Shown here piece after piece: positions 33,063-42,495 of a DNA stretch of 64,000 nt. The stretch is taken from NCBI GenBank assembly GCA_017501355.1, contig JAFVXA010000037.1, forward strand, positions 1-64,000, read 5' to 3'. This stretch comes from Oscillospiraceae bacterium (lineage in GTDB: Bacteria > Bacillota > Clostridia > Oscillospirales > Oscillospiraceae). The number at the start of each line of letters is the position of its first letter. Within the stretch, counting starts at the first letter, position 1. Below the pieces are notes generated by a model. It was not told the DNA's origin and did not search any database. It worked only from the letters and a program-made list of their open reading frames with translations. The position numbers and the translations under genes were made by a program.

Positions 33063-33102
33063 AAAGTAAAAACACCCCGGAATCCATGTCTTCCAAGGTG
33101 TT
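33063..33102 (-). terminator. Terminator of the FMN riboswitch
   Basis: AACACC..GGAA pairs with TTCC..GGTGTT on the minus strand, followed by TTTTACTTTTTT, between the aptamer and ribU. It forms the ligand-controlled expression platform. Confidence 0.8.
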
Positions 33103-33123
33103 GACAAAAATCGTATTTGCCGC

Positions 33124-33234
33124 CCTATCTTCTCTCATCCAGACTATACTGTCGGTACCGGAATCGCACCGGTTCCTGCGCTGCTGCGCTCGCGGACTAT
33201 ACCGCCGGTGGGGAATTGCGCCCCGCCCCGAAGA
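33124..33234 (-). promoter_or_regulatory. FMN riboswitch (RFN element)
   Basis: Minus-strand conserved blocks are present in order: TTCGGGGCGGGG, TTCCCCACCGGCGGT, GAACCGGTGCGATTCCGGTACCGAC and AGTCTGGATGAGAGAAGAT. The class is unambiguous, and the gene controlled is ribU. Confidence 0.96.
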
Positions 33235-33374
33235 CACGCTGTTCACTTGTGTTTTCCTGCGCTCATTATACGACAGGGATTTAGCGATTGCAACAGGATT
33301 TTTCCGGAAGAAACTCGCGGTTTACAAGGGGGAAGAAAAGGGACTATAATGAAGCAGAGAAAGGGGGGAGCGCC

Positions 33375-33875
33375 ATGCGGGGAAGACCCACAAGCTGCTG
33401 CTTCACGGGGCATCGTCCCACCAAGCTCCCGTGGGGCTTTGATGAGACAGACGAGCGCTGTACTGCGCTGAAAAAACGCATCCTTGACGCGGTGGAGGCT
33501 GCCTGCGAGGAAGGCTATACCCACTTCATCTGTGGCATGGCAATGGGCTGCGATCTCTATTTCGCGGAGGCAGTGCTTGCCGCGAAGGAGCGCTTTCCCC
33601 ATATCACGCTGGAGGCGGCAATCCCCTGTCTGACCCAGACCGATGGCTGGCCTGACGAGCAAAAGGAACGCTACGCCCGCATTCTTGCCGCCTGCGACTA
33701 TGAAACCGTGGTACAGGAGCAGTACAGCCGGGACTGTATGCAGCGGCGCAACCGCTACATGGTGGATCATGCGGCGCTGCTCATTGCGGTGCATGACGGA
33801 CTTCCCGGCGGGACCCGCAGCACAGTGCTGTATGCCATGCGGCGAAAGCTCATGGTAGTCAATCTCCCAATATAA
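33375..33875 (+). CDS. SLOG-family (DUF1273-like) protein
   Basis: 166 residues. The start motif CCFTGHRPTKLPWG, the GMAMGCDLYFAEAVL helix and the C-terminal NRYMVDHAALLIAVHDGLPGGTRSTVLYA segment define the DUF1273/YpsA-like branch of the SLOG Rossmann superfamily. Ligand and role are unknown. ATG 33375 follows AAGGGGGGAG; the upstream in-frame codons from 33288 have no such site. The methyltransferase gene starts 11 bases later and is probably co-transcribed. Confidence 0.82.
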   Translation: MRGRPTSCCFTGHRPTKLPWGFDETDERCTALKKRILDAVEAACEEGYTHFICGMAMGCDLYFAEAVLAAKERFPHITLEAAIPCLTQTDGWPDEQKERYARILAACDYETVVQEQYSRDCMQRRNRYMVDHAALLIAVHDGLPGGTRSTVLYAMRRKLMVVNLPI

Positions 33876-33886
33876 GGAGAAAAAAG

Positions 33887-34555
33887 ATGAAAAAATTGTT
33901 TTTGCAGGCGATTTTGAAATTTTCTCTCGGCGTTGTCATGGTCGGCGGACTGATCTTTCTTCCGGCGGGGACACTGCACTTTCCTGCAGGCTGGCTGCTG
34001 ATGGGCATATTGTTTGTCCCCATGTTCGGCGCGGGATTGGTGATGATGGCGAAGAACCCCGCCCTGCTGCGCAGCCGTTTGAAGGCGAAGGAGACCCGGG
34101 GCGAGCAGGGAATGGTGGTGAAGCTGAGCGGACTGATGTTCCTGCTTGGCTTCGTGTTGGCGGGACTGGACTTCCGCTTTGGCTGGCCGCCACTGCCGTG
34201 GACGGTTTCTCTCGCCTCTGCGGCACTGTTCCTCGTCGCCTATCTGCTCTATGCGGAGGTCCTGCGGGAAAACACATGGCTTTCCCGCACCATTGAGGTG
34301 CAGGAGGGGCAGACCGTGGTGGACACGGGACTCTACGGCATCGTTCGCCACCCTATGTACAGTGTGACGCTGCTGCTGTTCCTCTCCATGCCTCTGGTGC
34401 TGGGCTCGCTGATCGCTTTGCCTGTGTTTTTGACCTATCCGCTGATCATCGCCCGCCGCATCCGCGACGAGGAACTGTTCCTTGAAGCGGAGCTCAAAGG
34501 TTACGCAGACTATAAGAAAAAAGTGAAATATCGTCTGATCCCGCTGATTTGGTAA
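33887..34555 (+). CDS. Isoprenylcysteine carboxyl methyltransferase-like membrane methyltransferase
   Basis: 222-residue integral membrane protein with about five hydrophobic segments and the family signature YGIVRHPMYSVTLLLF near residue 145. RIRDEELFLEAELKGYADY at the C-terminus is the usual SAM-pocket and active-site end. Bacterial members of the ICMT/PEMT-type family have largely unknown substrates, so no specific reaction is assigned. It ends in a strong terminator and likely shares a transcript with the SLOG gene. Confidence 0.82.
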   Translation: MKKLFLQAILKFSLGVVMVGGLIFLPAGTLHFPAGWLLMGILFVPMFGAGLVMMAKNPALLRSRLKAKETRGEQGMVVKLSGLMFLLGFVLAGLDFRFGWPPLPWTVSLASAALFLVAYLLYAEVLRENTWLSRTIEVQEGQTVVDTGLYGIVRHPMYSVTLLLFLSMPLVLGSLIALPVFLTYPLIIARRIRDEELFLEAELKGYADYKKKVKYRLIPLIW

Positions 34556-34558
34556 TGA

Positions 34559-34590
34559 AAAATCCCGCTGCTTCAAGCAGCGGGATTTTT
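34559..34590. terminator. Terminator between the methyltransferase and the NlpC/P60 gene
   Basis: AAATCCCGCTGC pairs with GCAGCGGGATTT around TTCAA, followed by TTTGTG; suitable for the plus-strand gene and near the end of the convergent one. Confidence 0.85.
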
Positions 34591-34603
34591 GTGTACTTTG
34601 TGT

Positions 34604-35590
34604 TTACTGTACGATCAGACGGCGACCGACGGTAAAGACGCGGCTGTGATAAGCCTCGTTCAGACTGTCGATGTCCACGTACTTGCCGCCTCTGCTGGAG
34701 GTGGCGTGGATGAACTGGCTGTTGCCGATGTAAATGCCCACATGGGACGCTGCCTTGGTGGAGTAGTTGGTGTCACGGAAGAACACCAGATCACCAGGCT
34801 GCAGCTCTTCGCGGGTGACGGGGATACCGTAACCGAGCTGGCTGGTAGCGGAGTGGGGCAGGTTGATGCCGAAGTGCTTGAAGATGTACATGGTGTAGCC
34901 GGAGCAGTCGAAGCCTCTTGCGGAAGCGCCGCCATAGACATAGGGCACACCGAGGTAGCTCTTGGCATACGCGATCAGATCGCTGACGGTGGAGCTGATG
35001 GTGTAGGTCTGACCGTTGCTCACTGCGCTTGCAGCGGGGATGGAAGAAGCTGCGCTATTGCTGCTGCCGCCTGCGGAAGAGGAAGTGCCGGAGGGACGGC
35101 TTGCATACAGATCCACATAGTCGCTGCGGATCCAGCCGGTCTTACCGCTGACGTTGATCTGATACCAGCCGCTCTTGAAGCCGGTGACGGTAACGGATGC
35201 GCCCTTCTTCACCGCGGTGACCTTGGCAAAATCGGTGCCGGCATCGCTGCGGACATTCACGCTGCTGCCGGTAACCTTGCCGTAGGTGCTGATGCCTTCG
35301 GCAGTGTTCGCCACAGTGAGGTAATCGCCGCTGACATAGCCGCTCTTGCCGCCGTATGCCACCTGATACCAGCCGTTGCTTTCACCCAGCACGCTGACAA
35401 CAGTGTTGCGAGCGAGGTTCATCACAACGGAGTTGGAGGTGGATGCACCGTTTCTCATGCGGAGAGACGATGCCGTCACAGTACCCACGCCGATGCCCTG
35501 TGTGCCCGCGAAAGCGGAAACACTGCACAGCATGGTCAGCAGCAGGGACAGAAACAGAGCTCGTCCTGCGTTTTTCCAAAAGTATTTCAT
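34604..35590 (-). CDS. Secreted NlpC/P60 peptidoglycan endopeptidase with SH3b repeats
   Basis: 328 residues. The signal peptide ends at AFA (about residue 29). Two bacterial SH3 domains follow (about 33-92 and 100-165), then a Ser/Ala-rich linker and a C-terminal NlpC/P60 cysteine peptidase (about 205-328). The catalytic Cys is in RGFDCSGYTMY, with His residues in ASHVGIYIG and FIHATS. The family cleaves gamma-D-Glu-diamino acid bonds in wall peptides. ATG 35590 has AAAGGGA upstream. Confidence 0.93.
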   Translation of the reverse strand: MKYFWKNAGRALFLSLLLTMLCSVSAFAGTQGIGVGTVTASSLRMRNGASTSNSVVMNLARNTVVSVLGESNGWYQVAYGGKSGYVSGDYLTVANTAEGISTYGKVTGSSVNVRSDAGTDFAKVTAVKKGASVTVTGFKSGWYQINVSGKTGWIRSDYVDLYASRPSGTSSSAGGSSNSAASSIPAASAVSNGQTYTISSTVSDLIAYAKSYLGVPYVYGGASARGFDCSGYTMYIFKHFGINLPHSATSQLGYGIPVTREELQPGDLVFFRDTNYSTKAASHVGIYIGNSQFIHATSSRGGKYVDIDSLNEAYHSRVFTVGRRLIVQ

Positions 35591-35635
35591 GCTTATCCCT
35601 TTCTTTTCAATATCCCGTGCCAATTGTTTTTTTCT

Positions 35636-35941
35636 TTACAGCTTGCCTGCGAGGGCACGCTCCAGCCACACGCAGCCCACATCCATGGCAGCGTAAAGGC
35701 TGTCCTTCTCGCTCTTCTTGACCACCACATCACGGGACTTGACGGCGGGATCGGTGAGCTGCAGCTGGATGGAAACGCGGGTAGCCACGTCCATATCGTC
35801 CACTTTCTTGGTTTCCTTGACCTGCATGAGGATGATGTACTTATCCGCCATGCTGCCGTAATAGATCATATTGCCCACTCGACGGAGGGGGTGGTTTTTG
35901 TAAACGAGACCCTTGCTCGCTGCGTTGTTCATTTCAGACAT
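35636..35941 (-). CDS. Conserved hypothetical protein of 101 residues
   Basis: Not recognised. A compact soluble protein predicted from sequence to be mainly beta strands (NMIYYGSMADKYIILMQVKE, then VATRVSIQLQLTDP) with a C-terminal helix (SLYAAMDVGCVWLERALAG). AAAGGATG precedes ATG 35941. It lies upstream of the NlpC gene on the same strand with a 45-base gap and no terminator between, so the two may be co-transcribed. Confidence 0.75.
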   Translation of the reverse strand: MSEMNNAASKGLVYKNHPLRRVGNMIYYGSMADKYIILMQVKETKKVDDMDVATRVSIQLQLTDPAVKSRDVVVKKSEKDSLYAAMDVGCVWLERALAGKL

Positions 35942-36084
35942 GATAACATCCTTTCATAATTGTAACCGAATTGTAACATTAATGGAAAAGCTTTGTCAAC
36001 AGCATTTCCCATAAAACGGACAGGAAAATTGTGGCAGAAACCTGTTTTTTGCCAAAAAGAAGGACAGAAGTTGTCGAATCGCGG

Positions 36085-36113
36085 AAAAAACCCGCCCGTA
36101 ATGGACGGGCGGG
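36085..36113 (-). terminator. Terminator of ireB
   Basis: On the minus strand CCCGCCCG pairs with CGGGCGGG around a 7-base loop, followed by TTTTTT. Confidence 0.88.
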
Positions 36114-36127
36114 CTGTAAAAACCCGT

Positions 36128-36373
36128 TTACTTGCCGAGATAATTCTTCAGCAGAGCCTGCAGCAGCTCATCGCGGTCGATGCGGCGGATGATGGTGCGG
36201 GCGTGATTATGATTGGTGATATAGGTGGGGTCTTCCGAGAGGATGTAGCCCACGATCTGATTGATGGGGTTGTAGCCCTTTTCTTCCAGCGCGTGATACA
36301 CCGTGGAGAGCACCTCATGGATTTCCTTGTCCTTATCATCCAGCACATTGAACTTACGGGTGAATTCGCTCAT
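36128..36373 (-). CDS. ireB: IreB family regulatory phosphoprotein (UPF0297)
   Basis: 81 residues. The core [50 protein letters not shown] matches IreB, which in Enterococcus is phosphorylated by the PASTA kinase IreK and affects cell-wall antibiotic tolerance. The usual partners yqgF and DUF1292 are not next to it here. ATG 36373 is favoured by the distance to AAAGGCGG; an ATG two codons earlier is possible. Confidence 0.9.
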   Translation of the reverse strand: MSEFTRKFNVLDDKDKEIHEVLSTVYHALEEKGYNPINQIVGYILSEDPTYITNHNHARTIIRRIDRDELLQALLKNYLGK

Positions 36374-36487
36374 GACCATTGACCGCCTTTCTTCAAAAGT
36401 TAGGAATATACCAAATAGGAACTTATCATATAGTATAATCAATTTCCGGCGCAAAGTAAAGGGGCGAAGTCGATAAATATCGGAAAT

Positions 36488-37321
36488 TTATTCTGATTTG
36501 TTATTGGTTTTGGGGGATTCTTCGTCGGTGCTGCCGTCCTCGGGGGTGAAATTTTCGTTGATCTCGGGCATGACCGCCTTGACCTTTGCCCGGAACTCTG
36601 CGGAAAAAAGACCTCGCAGGATCGCCCATACACTTTCAGGGGCGGCATGATCCAGATGCTTATAAAGAATGCGGTGGGTAATGGCAGTGAGAATCAACCC
36701 AAGAATCAGCCACAGCGCTGCAATCGGGTAGTACTCGCTGTAAACTTGAATCGTATTGCCGAGAGGAGTGCCCTGATATTCAAAGCCATAGGTGGCTTGC
36801 AGCTGAAAGTTTTGAAAAGTAGACATGAATTGTTCCGTCTTGAGAAGGGTGAGACTGGTGGCAAACCACGGAAGAGTTGCCAACAGACTGAGGTTGACCG
36901 TGAAATTTGTCAGCAGATGGAAGCGGTAGAACCAGTCGCTGCGATAGGTGTAGCGGGACTGGAGATACACGCCGTAGCCCATGACACCGAGATAAATGGC
37001 ATAGCAAAGGATGGTGGGGGTGAAGAGCTTCAGCAAAAAGAACAGCACACCGCCGCCGATGGCAAAGGCGAAGGACAGCATATTCTGCCAGTCAAAGGCA
37101 GAAAGGCGGCGCACAGGTGTGTCGCTCAGCAGTTCATCCACCGTCACGCCCAGTGCTTTCGCAAGTGCGGGAAGAACTTCGATATCGGGATAACCGCCAG
37201 CGCTTTCCCAGCGGGAGACGGACTTGTTGGAGACATTCAGCAGGTCAGCCAGCTGTTGCTGGGTCAGCCCCTTTTGCTTGCGGAAGGTTTTCAGCCGTTC
37301 GGAAAAATTCTGTTCGTTCAT
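36488..37321 (-). CDS. XRE-family regulator with C-terminal membrane domain
   Basis: 277 residues. The helix-turn-helix domain (about 6-64, LKTFRKQKGLTQQQLADLLNVSNKSVSRWES) is followed by four to five membrane segments (about 75-215) and a short acidic soluble tail. This layout suggests a DNA-binding protein that responds to a membrane signal. No target or partner is evident; it stands alone between ireB and the kinase-like gene. Confidence 0.85.
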   Translation of the reverse strand: MNEQNFSERLKTFRKQKGLTQQQLADLLNVSNKSVSRWESAGGYPDIEVLPALAKALGVTVDELLSDTPVRRLSAFDWQNMLSFAFAIGGGVLFFLLKLFTPTILCYAIYLGVMGYGVYLQSRYTYRSDWFYRFHLLTNFTVNLSLLATLPWFATSLTLLKTEQFMSTFQNFQLQATYGFEYQGTPLGNTIQVYSEYYPIAALWLILGLILTAITHRILYKHLDHAAPESVWAILRGLFSAEFRAKVKAVMPEINENFTPEDGSTDEESPKTNNKSE

Positions 37322-37416
37322 AACACAGCCTCCTTGCTTTGGTTTCTTTTATCGTAGCATTTCGGCAGTACTTGGTCTATCCTGTGCCGAGGGAATCCGC
37401 TCCCGCGCTGCGGGAA

Positions 37417-38463
37417 TCAGATGTCGTTGCGGATCACAAGGTCTGCGTTTTCGGAGATTCTGCATTCTGCGAAGTACCGCTCCTCCATGGGGATCCAGCG
37501 GCTGCGGAACATTTCCAGCATCCGCTCACCGTTGCGGGCGAGGATACGGCGCTGCTGTTCCTCACTCTCCACATGGAAGAAAATGCGCACATCGGCATAG
37601 TGTCCAAGGGCGGGGTGGTGGCTGTATGAGCCTTCCACAACACGGAAGCAGGAAGCCTTTACAGAACGCAGCTCATCCATGTCCATGCGGCTGCAGTCGA
37701 AACGGCGATAGGAAAATGCTTCGCGGCTCCGCAGCTTCGGCAGCACCTCTTCCGCGAAGCGCTCGTGGTGGACGTTGCCGCCCGCCACGGCAAGGCGATC
37801 TTCCGTGCGCAGAGCGGGAGGCAGGAAGAAATCATCCATCTGGATGAGCCCCGCATCCAGCACCGCGGTCAGCAGCTGCGCCGCCGAGGTCTTGCCTGAT
37901 GCCGCCCGCCCGTCGATGGCGATGACCTGTACCTCCTGCTCGGGCAGTGCGGCGATGTGTTCAAAGATCGGCAGCAGGGGGAGGAAGCGGGCGCTGACCA
38001 CCCGATAGGCAGGATGCTCGGCGGCGCGATAGGCTTCGCTGTGGTGGACAGGGTGAAGCCCATCCGCGCGGTAGCTGTGAAGATATGATTCCCACTCGAT
38101 GATGCCCTGTTCGCGGGCAATGGTATCTGCCGACGCAAGGTATTCCTCAAATGCCCCTTCGCCCGGCTGCTCCATGGCGGCAGAAAGGGAGAAAATGCGC
38201 CACAGCCAATGACTGGGAAGGTTTTTGGCTTTCCATGCCTTTAAGCTGATCCTCGCGGCAAAGGGGGAAAGCGGCTCGAACGGTTCGCCCTCCTCGGCGG
38301 GGACGGCAGCGTATTCCTGCTCAAAACAGGTCTGCGCCCGCTGGGCATTCTCCAGTATGTGCGCCCCGCCGAAGGCTGCCTGATAGCAGTGCTTGACGAT
38401 ATCCTGTGGCTGCACGGCGCTGTGGCGGTGCAGAGCCTGCTTGAGATATGCGGAAAATTCCAT
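37417..38463 (-). CDS. Uridine kinase-like P-loop protein with an N-terminal extension domain
   Basis: 348 residues. The C-terminal half (about 170-348) is a nucleoside/uridine-kinase-type P-loop domain with Walker A AIDGRAASGKTSA, an IQMDDFFLPP acidic motif and the HYADVRIFFHVESEEQQRRILARNG lid region. The N-terminal half (about 1-165) is a mostly helical domain (QALHRHSAVQPQDIVKHCYQAAFGGAHIL) I do not recognise as an enzyme. Such proteins are usually annotated as uridine kinase; the real substrate is open because of the extension. The terminator of pheST lies upstream. Confidence 0.78.
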   Translation of the reverse strand: MEFSAYLKQALHRHSAVQPQDIVKHCYQAAFGGAHILENAQRAQTCFEQEYAAVPAEEGEPFEPLSPFAARISLKAWKAKNLPSHWLWRIFSLSAAMEQPGEGAFEEYLASADTIAREQGIIEWESYLHSYRADGLHPVHHSEAYRAAEHPAYRVVSARFLPLLPIFEHIAALPEQEVQVIAIDGRAASGKTSAAQLLTAVLDAGLIQMDDFFLPPALRTEDRLAVAGGNVHHERFAEEVLPKLRSREAFSYRRFDCSRMDMDELRSVKASCFRVVEGSYSHHPALGHYADVRIFFHVESEEQQRRILARNGERMLEMFRSRWIPMEERYFAECRISENADLVIRNDI

Positions 38464-38531
38464 AGTATCTCCCCTTCAAAAGCTTTGTTTATTCACCATT
38501 CAGTATAATATCTTCGCCCCTCAAAGGCAAG

Positions 38532-38569
38532 AAAAAGGTCAGTGCCGAAGCACTGACCTTTTGTTTTTT
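38532..38569 (-). terminator. Terminator downstream of pheT
   Basis: AAAAGGTCAGTGC pairs with GCACTGACCTTTT around CGAA. U-rich sequence follows on the minus strand. Confidence 0.8.
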
Positions 38570-38570
38570 A

Positions 38571-38690
38571 TTGGTGAAATCCGGGGGCGTGTACCTCGGA
38601 TTTTACACTTCTCACCCTGCAAACGTGCAAGCGGAGCGTGTGCGATGCAGCAGGGTGCAAACTCGGGAAAATACTTGTATTTTTCCGAAA
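38571..38690 (-). repeat. Structured 3' UTR repeat element, copy after pheT
   Basis: Starts directly at the stop codon of pheT. It comprises the hairpin TCGGGAAAATAC/GTATTTTTCCGA, a stem closed by CACCCTG/CAGGGTG, and a hairpin AAATCCG/CGGATTT. About 55 bases (plus strand ACTTCTCACCCTGCAAACGT through GCAGCAGGGTGCAAA) closely match the copy after ribU. Confidence 0.7.
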
Positions 38691-41381
38691 TTATCTCAGC
38701 TTCGCGCCGCAGTCTGCTTCGAGCGCAGCGAGGATATCCTTCACATCGGCATCTGCATCCTCACCGGTGAGGCTGCGGTCATCGGCACGCAGCACCAGAG
38801 AGAAGGCAACGCTCTTCATGCCCTCGGGCACGCCGGTACCGGTGTAGATATCGAAGAGCTTCACTTCCTTGAGGAAGGACTTACCGCCGCGGCGGATGGC
38901 ATCCTCCAGAGCGCCCACGGTCACAGCCTTATCGCAGACAACAGCGATGTCGCGCTACACTGCAGGGAACTTGGGCAGGGGCTGGTAGATGGGATCTGCG
39001 CCCTTGAGGGCGAACAGCTTCTCGAAGGAGAGCTCGGTGCAGTAGAACTCGGCATCCACGCCGTAGTTGCGGCTGACCAGAGGATGGATCTGACCGAACA
39101 CGCCGAGGTTTTCCTCGCCCACCCAAACGGTAGCGCAGCGACCGGGATGATAGGAGGGATTGTCGTTGCAGGGCAGGAAGCGGACGTTTTCAATGCGGAG
39201 ATCCTGCAGTACGGACTCTACCACGCCCTTCATGGCGTAGAAGTCCATGTCGTCGCCGTAAGCGCCGAGGGAGAGAACCTTCTTCTCGATGGCAAGACCG
39301 TCCTCACCGCCCTTGAGATAGATGCGACCCAGCTCATACAGCTTCACGTTCTTGTTGCGGTAGTTGTAGTTGCGATTCAGGATCTCCAGCATGGAGGGCA
39401 GAGTGGTGGTGCGCATGATGGAGGTATCTTCGCCGAGGGGGTTCAGGATCTTGAAGCTCTCGCGGCGGGAATCCTTCTCATCCCAGCGGATCTTGTCATA
39501 GTAGGTGGGGGAGATGAAAGAATAGGTGATGATCTCGTTGAAACCGCAGGTGCGGCAGAATGCGCCGATGCGGTTTTCCACCACCTGCACGTCGGAATAA
39601 CCACCCTGGGTGGTCTCGCCGCGCTGCAGGGTGCAGGGGATGTTGTTGTAGCCGAAGAAACGAGCCACTTCCTCTGCAAGGTCAGCCATTGCCTTCACGT
39701 CGCCGCGCCAGGAGGGGACGGTGACCATGTCGCCGTCGAGGGTGAAGCCCAGCTTTTCGAGGATGCGGCGCATCTCAGCGGGTGCAACATCGGTGCCGAG
39801 GAGGGCATTGATGCGGTCGTACTCAAGAGGCAGCACAGTGGGCTGGGGCACATAGTTCAGGATGTCGATCACGCCGTCGAGGACTTCGCCTGCGCCGAGC
39901 ATTTCGACGAGCTCGCAGGCACGATCCACTGCGGGCAGGGTGTTGAGGGGATCGAGACCCTTCTCGAACTTGGCGGAAGCCTCGGTACGCATACCGAGCG
40001 CGAGAGCGCCCTTGCGGATGCAGGTGCCGTCGAAGGTGGCGGACTCGAACACCACGTCCACGGTGTCGTCCACGATCTCACTGTTGAGACCGCCCATGAT
40101 GCCTGCAAGACCCACAGCGCGGGTATCGTCAGCAATGACAAGGTGATCGCGGGTGAGCTTGCGGAGGTTGCCGTCGAGGGTGGTCAGCTCTTCGCCCTCT
40201 TCTGCACGGCGGACGATGATCTTGCCGCCCTTGACGTAGCGATAGTCAAATGCGTGCATGGGCTGACCGTATTCGAGCATGACATAGTTGGTGATGTCAA
40301 CGATGTTGTTGATAGGACGCACACCCATGGAACGCAGGCGCTCGCGCATCCACTTGGGGGAGGGAGCGATCTTCACATTGCGCACCATGCGGGCGGTGTA
40401 GCGGGGGCAGAGCTCGGGATCGGGCGTCTCCACGTCCAGCAGCTCCACGAGGCTGCCCTCTGCGCCGCCCTTGACGACCGGGGTATGGAGGGTCAGCTCT
40501 GCATTGAAGGTAGCGGCAGCCTCGCGGGCAAGACCGATCACGCTCAGGCAGTCGGGACGGTTGGGAGTGATCTCAAATTCCACCACGTGGTCATCAGCGT
40601 TGATGATGGGCTTGAGGTCGTCGCCGCAGGCGATGCCCTCTTCATGCAGGATGAAGATACCGTCTGCGATGCAGTGGGGGAACTCTGCCTGCTGTGCGTG
40701 CAGGTCAGCGAGGGTGCAGATGGTTGCGGACTTGGTGTTGTAGGCAACCATGTCGCCCACGTGCAGGTTCACGCAGGGAGTCACGATCTCAGCGGTGCTT
40801 GCACCGTCGTTCACAGCCACCTTCCAGAGGTTCACGCCTGCATTCTCCACGCTCTCCACCTTGGCAGCCACCACGGGACCGAACACCTTGTGACCTGCCT
40901 CGATGTCAGCGGGGATGGAGGGCTTTTCGGGGTCGAGGGGCTTATAGTCGTTCAGCAGTGCTGCGGCGGTGATAGCGGCATAGGGGAAGTCGCGCTCATC
41001 GAGACCCAGCTCGCTCAGACCGCAGAGCATACCGCAGGATGCGACACCGCGGAGCTTGCCCTTCTCGATCTTCACGCCGCCGGGGAGAGTGGACTTGTGC
41101 TTGGCAACAGGCACCATATCGCCCACGTGGACGTTCCATGCGCCGGTGACGATCTGCACGGGTTCTTCTGCACCGATGTCGATCTGGCAGACCCACATGT
41201 GGTCAGAGTCGGGGTGACGCTCCATGGAGAGAACCTTACCCACGACCACGTTGTTGATTTCTGCGCCGAGATCCTCGGTACCCTCCACCTTGGAGCCGGA
41301 GAGGGTCATTGCCTCGGCGAAATCTCTGTCATTGGCATCTACGCTGACAAATTCGCTCAGCCATTTTCTACTCAGATTCAT
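38691..41381 (-). CDS. pheT: Phenylalanyl-tRNA synthetase beta subunit, interrupted by an in-frame TAG before the last domain
   Basis: Beta subunit of the alpha2-beta2 PheRS. Codons 1-808 read from ATG 41381 to TAG at 38957-38955, after KFPAV. The same frame then continues for 87 codons (RDIAVVCDKAVTVGALEDAI onward) to TAA at 38691 and encodes the complete FDX-ACB anticodon-binding domain. In relatives this point is normally a variable sense residue in FPAV-x-RDIA. The reading frame on both sides is well conserved. Residues about 40-150 form the usual tRNA-binding OB fold, and about 165-265 look like a second, diverged copy (IVT..NVHVGDMV versus IVT..NLHVGDMV), explaining a full length near 896. 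A sequencing error, a recent nonsense mutation or stop readthrough are all possible. Confidence 0.85.
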
Positions 41382-41405
41382 ATATGATATCCTCCTGGAA
41401 CTGTT

Positions 41406-42431
41406 TTAAAATTGAGAGAGGAAGCGAACATCATTTTCAAAAATGAGTCGCAGGTCTGCGATTTTGAAGCGGCGCATTGCCATACGTTCCAGACCCATAC
41501 CGAATGCCCAGCCGGTGTAGACGGTGGGATCAATGCCGCTCATTTCCAGCACACGGGGATGGATCATACCTGCGCCCAGCAGCTCGATCCAGCCTTCGCC
41601 CTTGCAGGTGGGGCAGCCCACGCCGCCGCACTTGTGGCACTGCACGTCCATTTCGCAGGAGGGCTCGGTGAAGGGGAAGTGGTGGGGGCGGAAGCGGGTG
41701 ACGGTGTTCTCGCCGTAGAGCTTGCGCACCACGGTGTTCAGCGTACCCTTCAGATCAGCCATGGTCACGCCCTTGTCGATGACCATGCCTTCCACCTGAT
41801 GGAACATGGGGGAGTGGGTAGCATCCACTTCGTCCTTGCGGTACACGCGACCGGGAGCGACGATGCGGATGGGCAGTTCCATGGTATCCATGGCGCGAAC
41901 CTGCATGGGGGAGGTCTGGCTGCGCAGCATCACGCGGCTGTCGGTATCAAAATAGAAGGTGTCGGACCAGTCGCGGGAGGGGTGACCCTCTTCTGCGTTC
42001 AGACGGTCAAAGTTGTTGACGGCAAGCTCCACCTCGGGACCATCGAGAATGGTGAAGCCCATGCCGATGAAGATCTCCTTCAGCTCATCCAGTGCCACAT
42101 ACATGGGATGCTTGTGACCCACCTCTGCCTTCTTGCCGGGGATGGTCACGTCGACGGCTTCTTCCACGAGACGGCGCTGCAGCGCCTTTTCTGCGAGAAT
42201 CGCGCTCTGCTCTTCCACTGCCTTTTCCAGGTCTGCGCGCACAGAGTTGGCGAGCTGACCCATGACGGGACGCTCCTCGGCGCTGAGACCGCCCATCTGC
42301 TTGAGAACGGCGGTCAGTTCGCCCTTCTTGCCGAGATACTTCACGCGCAGGGCATCGAGACCCTCAGCATCGTCAGCGGCGAGGATGGCTTCCAGCGCTG
42401 CCGCGCGAATGGCTTCCAGTTGCTGTTTCAT
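41406..42431 (-). CDS. pheS: Phenylalanyl-tRNA synthetase alpha subunit
   Basis: Catalytic subunit of PheRS, 341 residues. An N-terminal coiled coil (about 1-90) is followed by the class II aminoacylation core: motif 2 around SPMFHQVEGMVIDKG and motif 3 in the GWAFGMGLERMAMRRF end. The phenylalanine pocket segment FPFTEPSCEMDVQC is intact. ATG 42431 follows AAGGAGCAAGGAAGT. It is first in the pheST operon, controlled by a T-box leader. Confidence 0.97.
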   Translation of the reverse strand: MKQQLEAIRAAALEAILAADDAEGLDALRVKYLGKKGELTAVLKQMGGLSAEERPVMGQLANSVRADLEKAVEEQSAILAEKALQRRLVEEAVDVTIPGKKAEVGHKHPMYVALDELKEIFIGMGFTILDGPEVELAVNNFDRLNAEEGHPSRDWSDTFYFDTDSRVMLRSQTSPMQVRAMDTMELPIRIVAPGRVYRKDEVDATHSPMFHQVEGMVIDKGVTMADLKGTLNTVVRKLYGENTVTRFRPHHFPFTEPSCEMDVQCHKCGGVGCPTCKGEGWIELLGAGMIHPRVLEMSGIDPTVYTGWAFGMGLERMAMRRFKIADLRLIFENDVRFLSQF

Positions 42432-42495
42432 ACTTCCTTGCTCCTTATATGAATAAATGATGTTTTGTGGGGGAAAACGGTTTTGAAAATAATAA

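Noticed and set aside
38571..41387. A 938-codon plus-strand open frame opposite pheT
   Set aside because: It mirrors pheT, is rich in His/Gly/Val/Ala as expected for the complement of a high-GC gene, and has no ribosome binding site.
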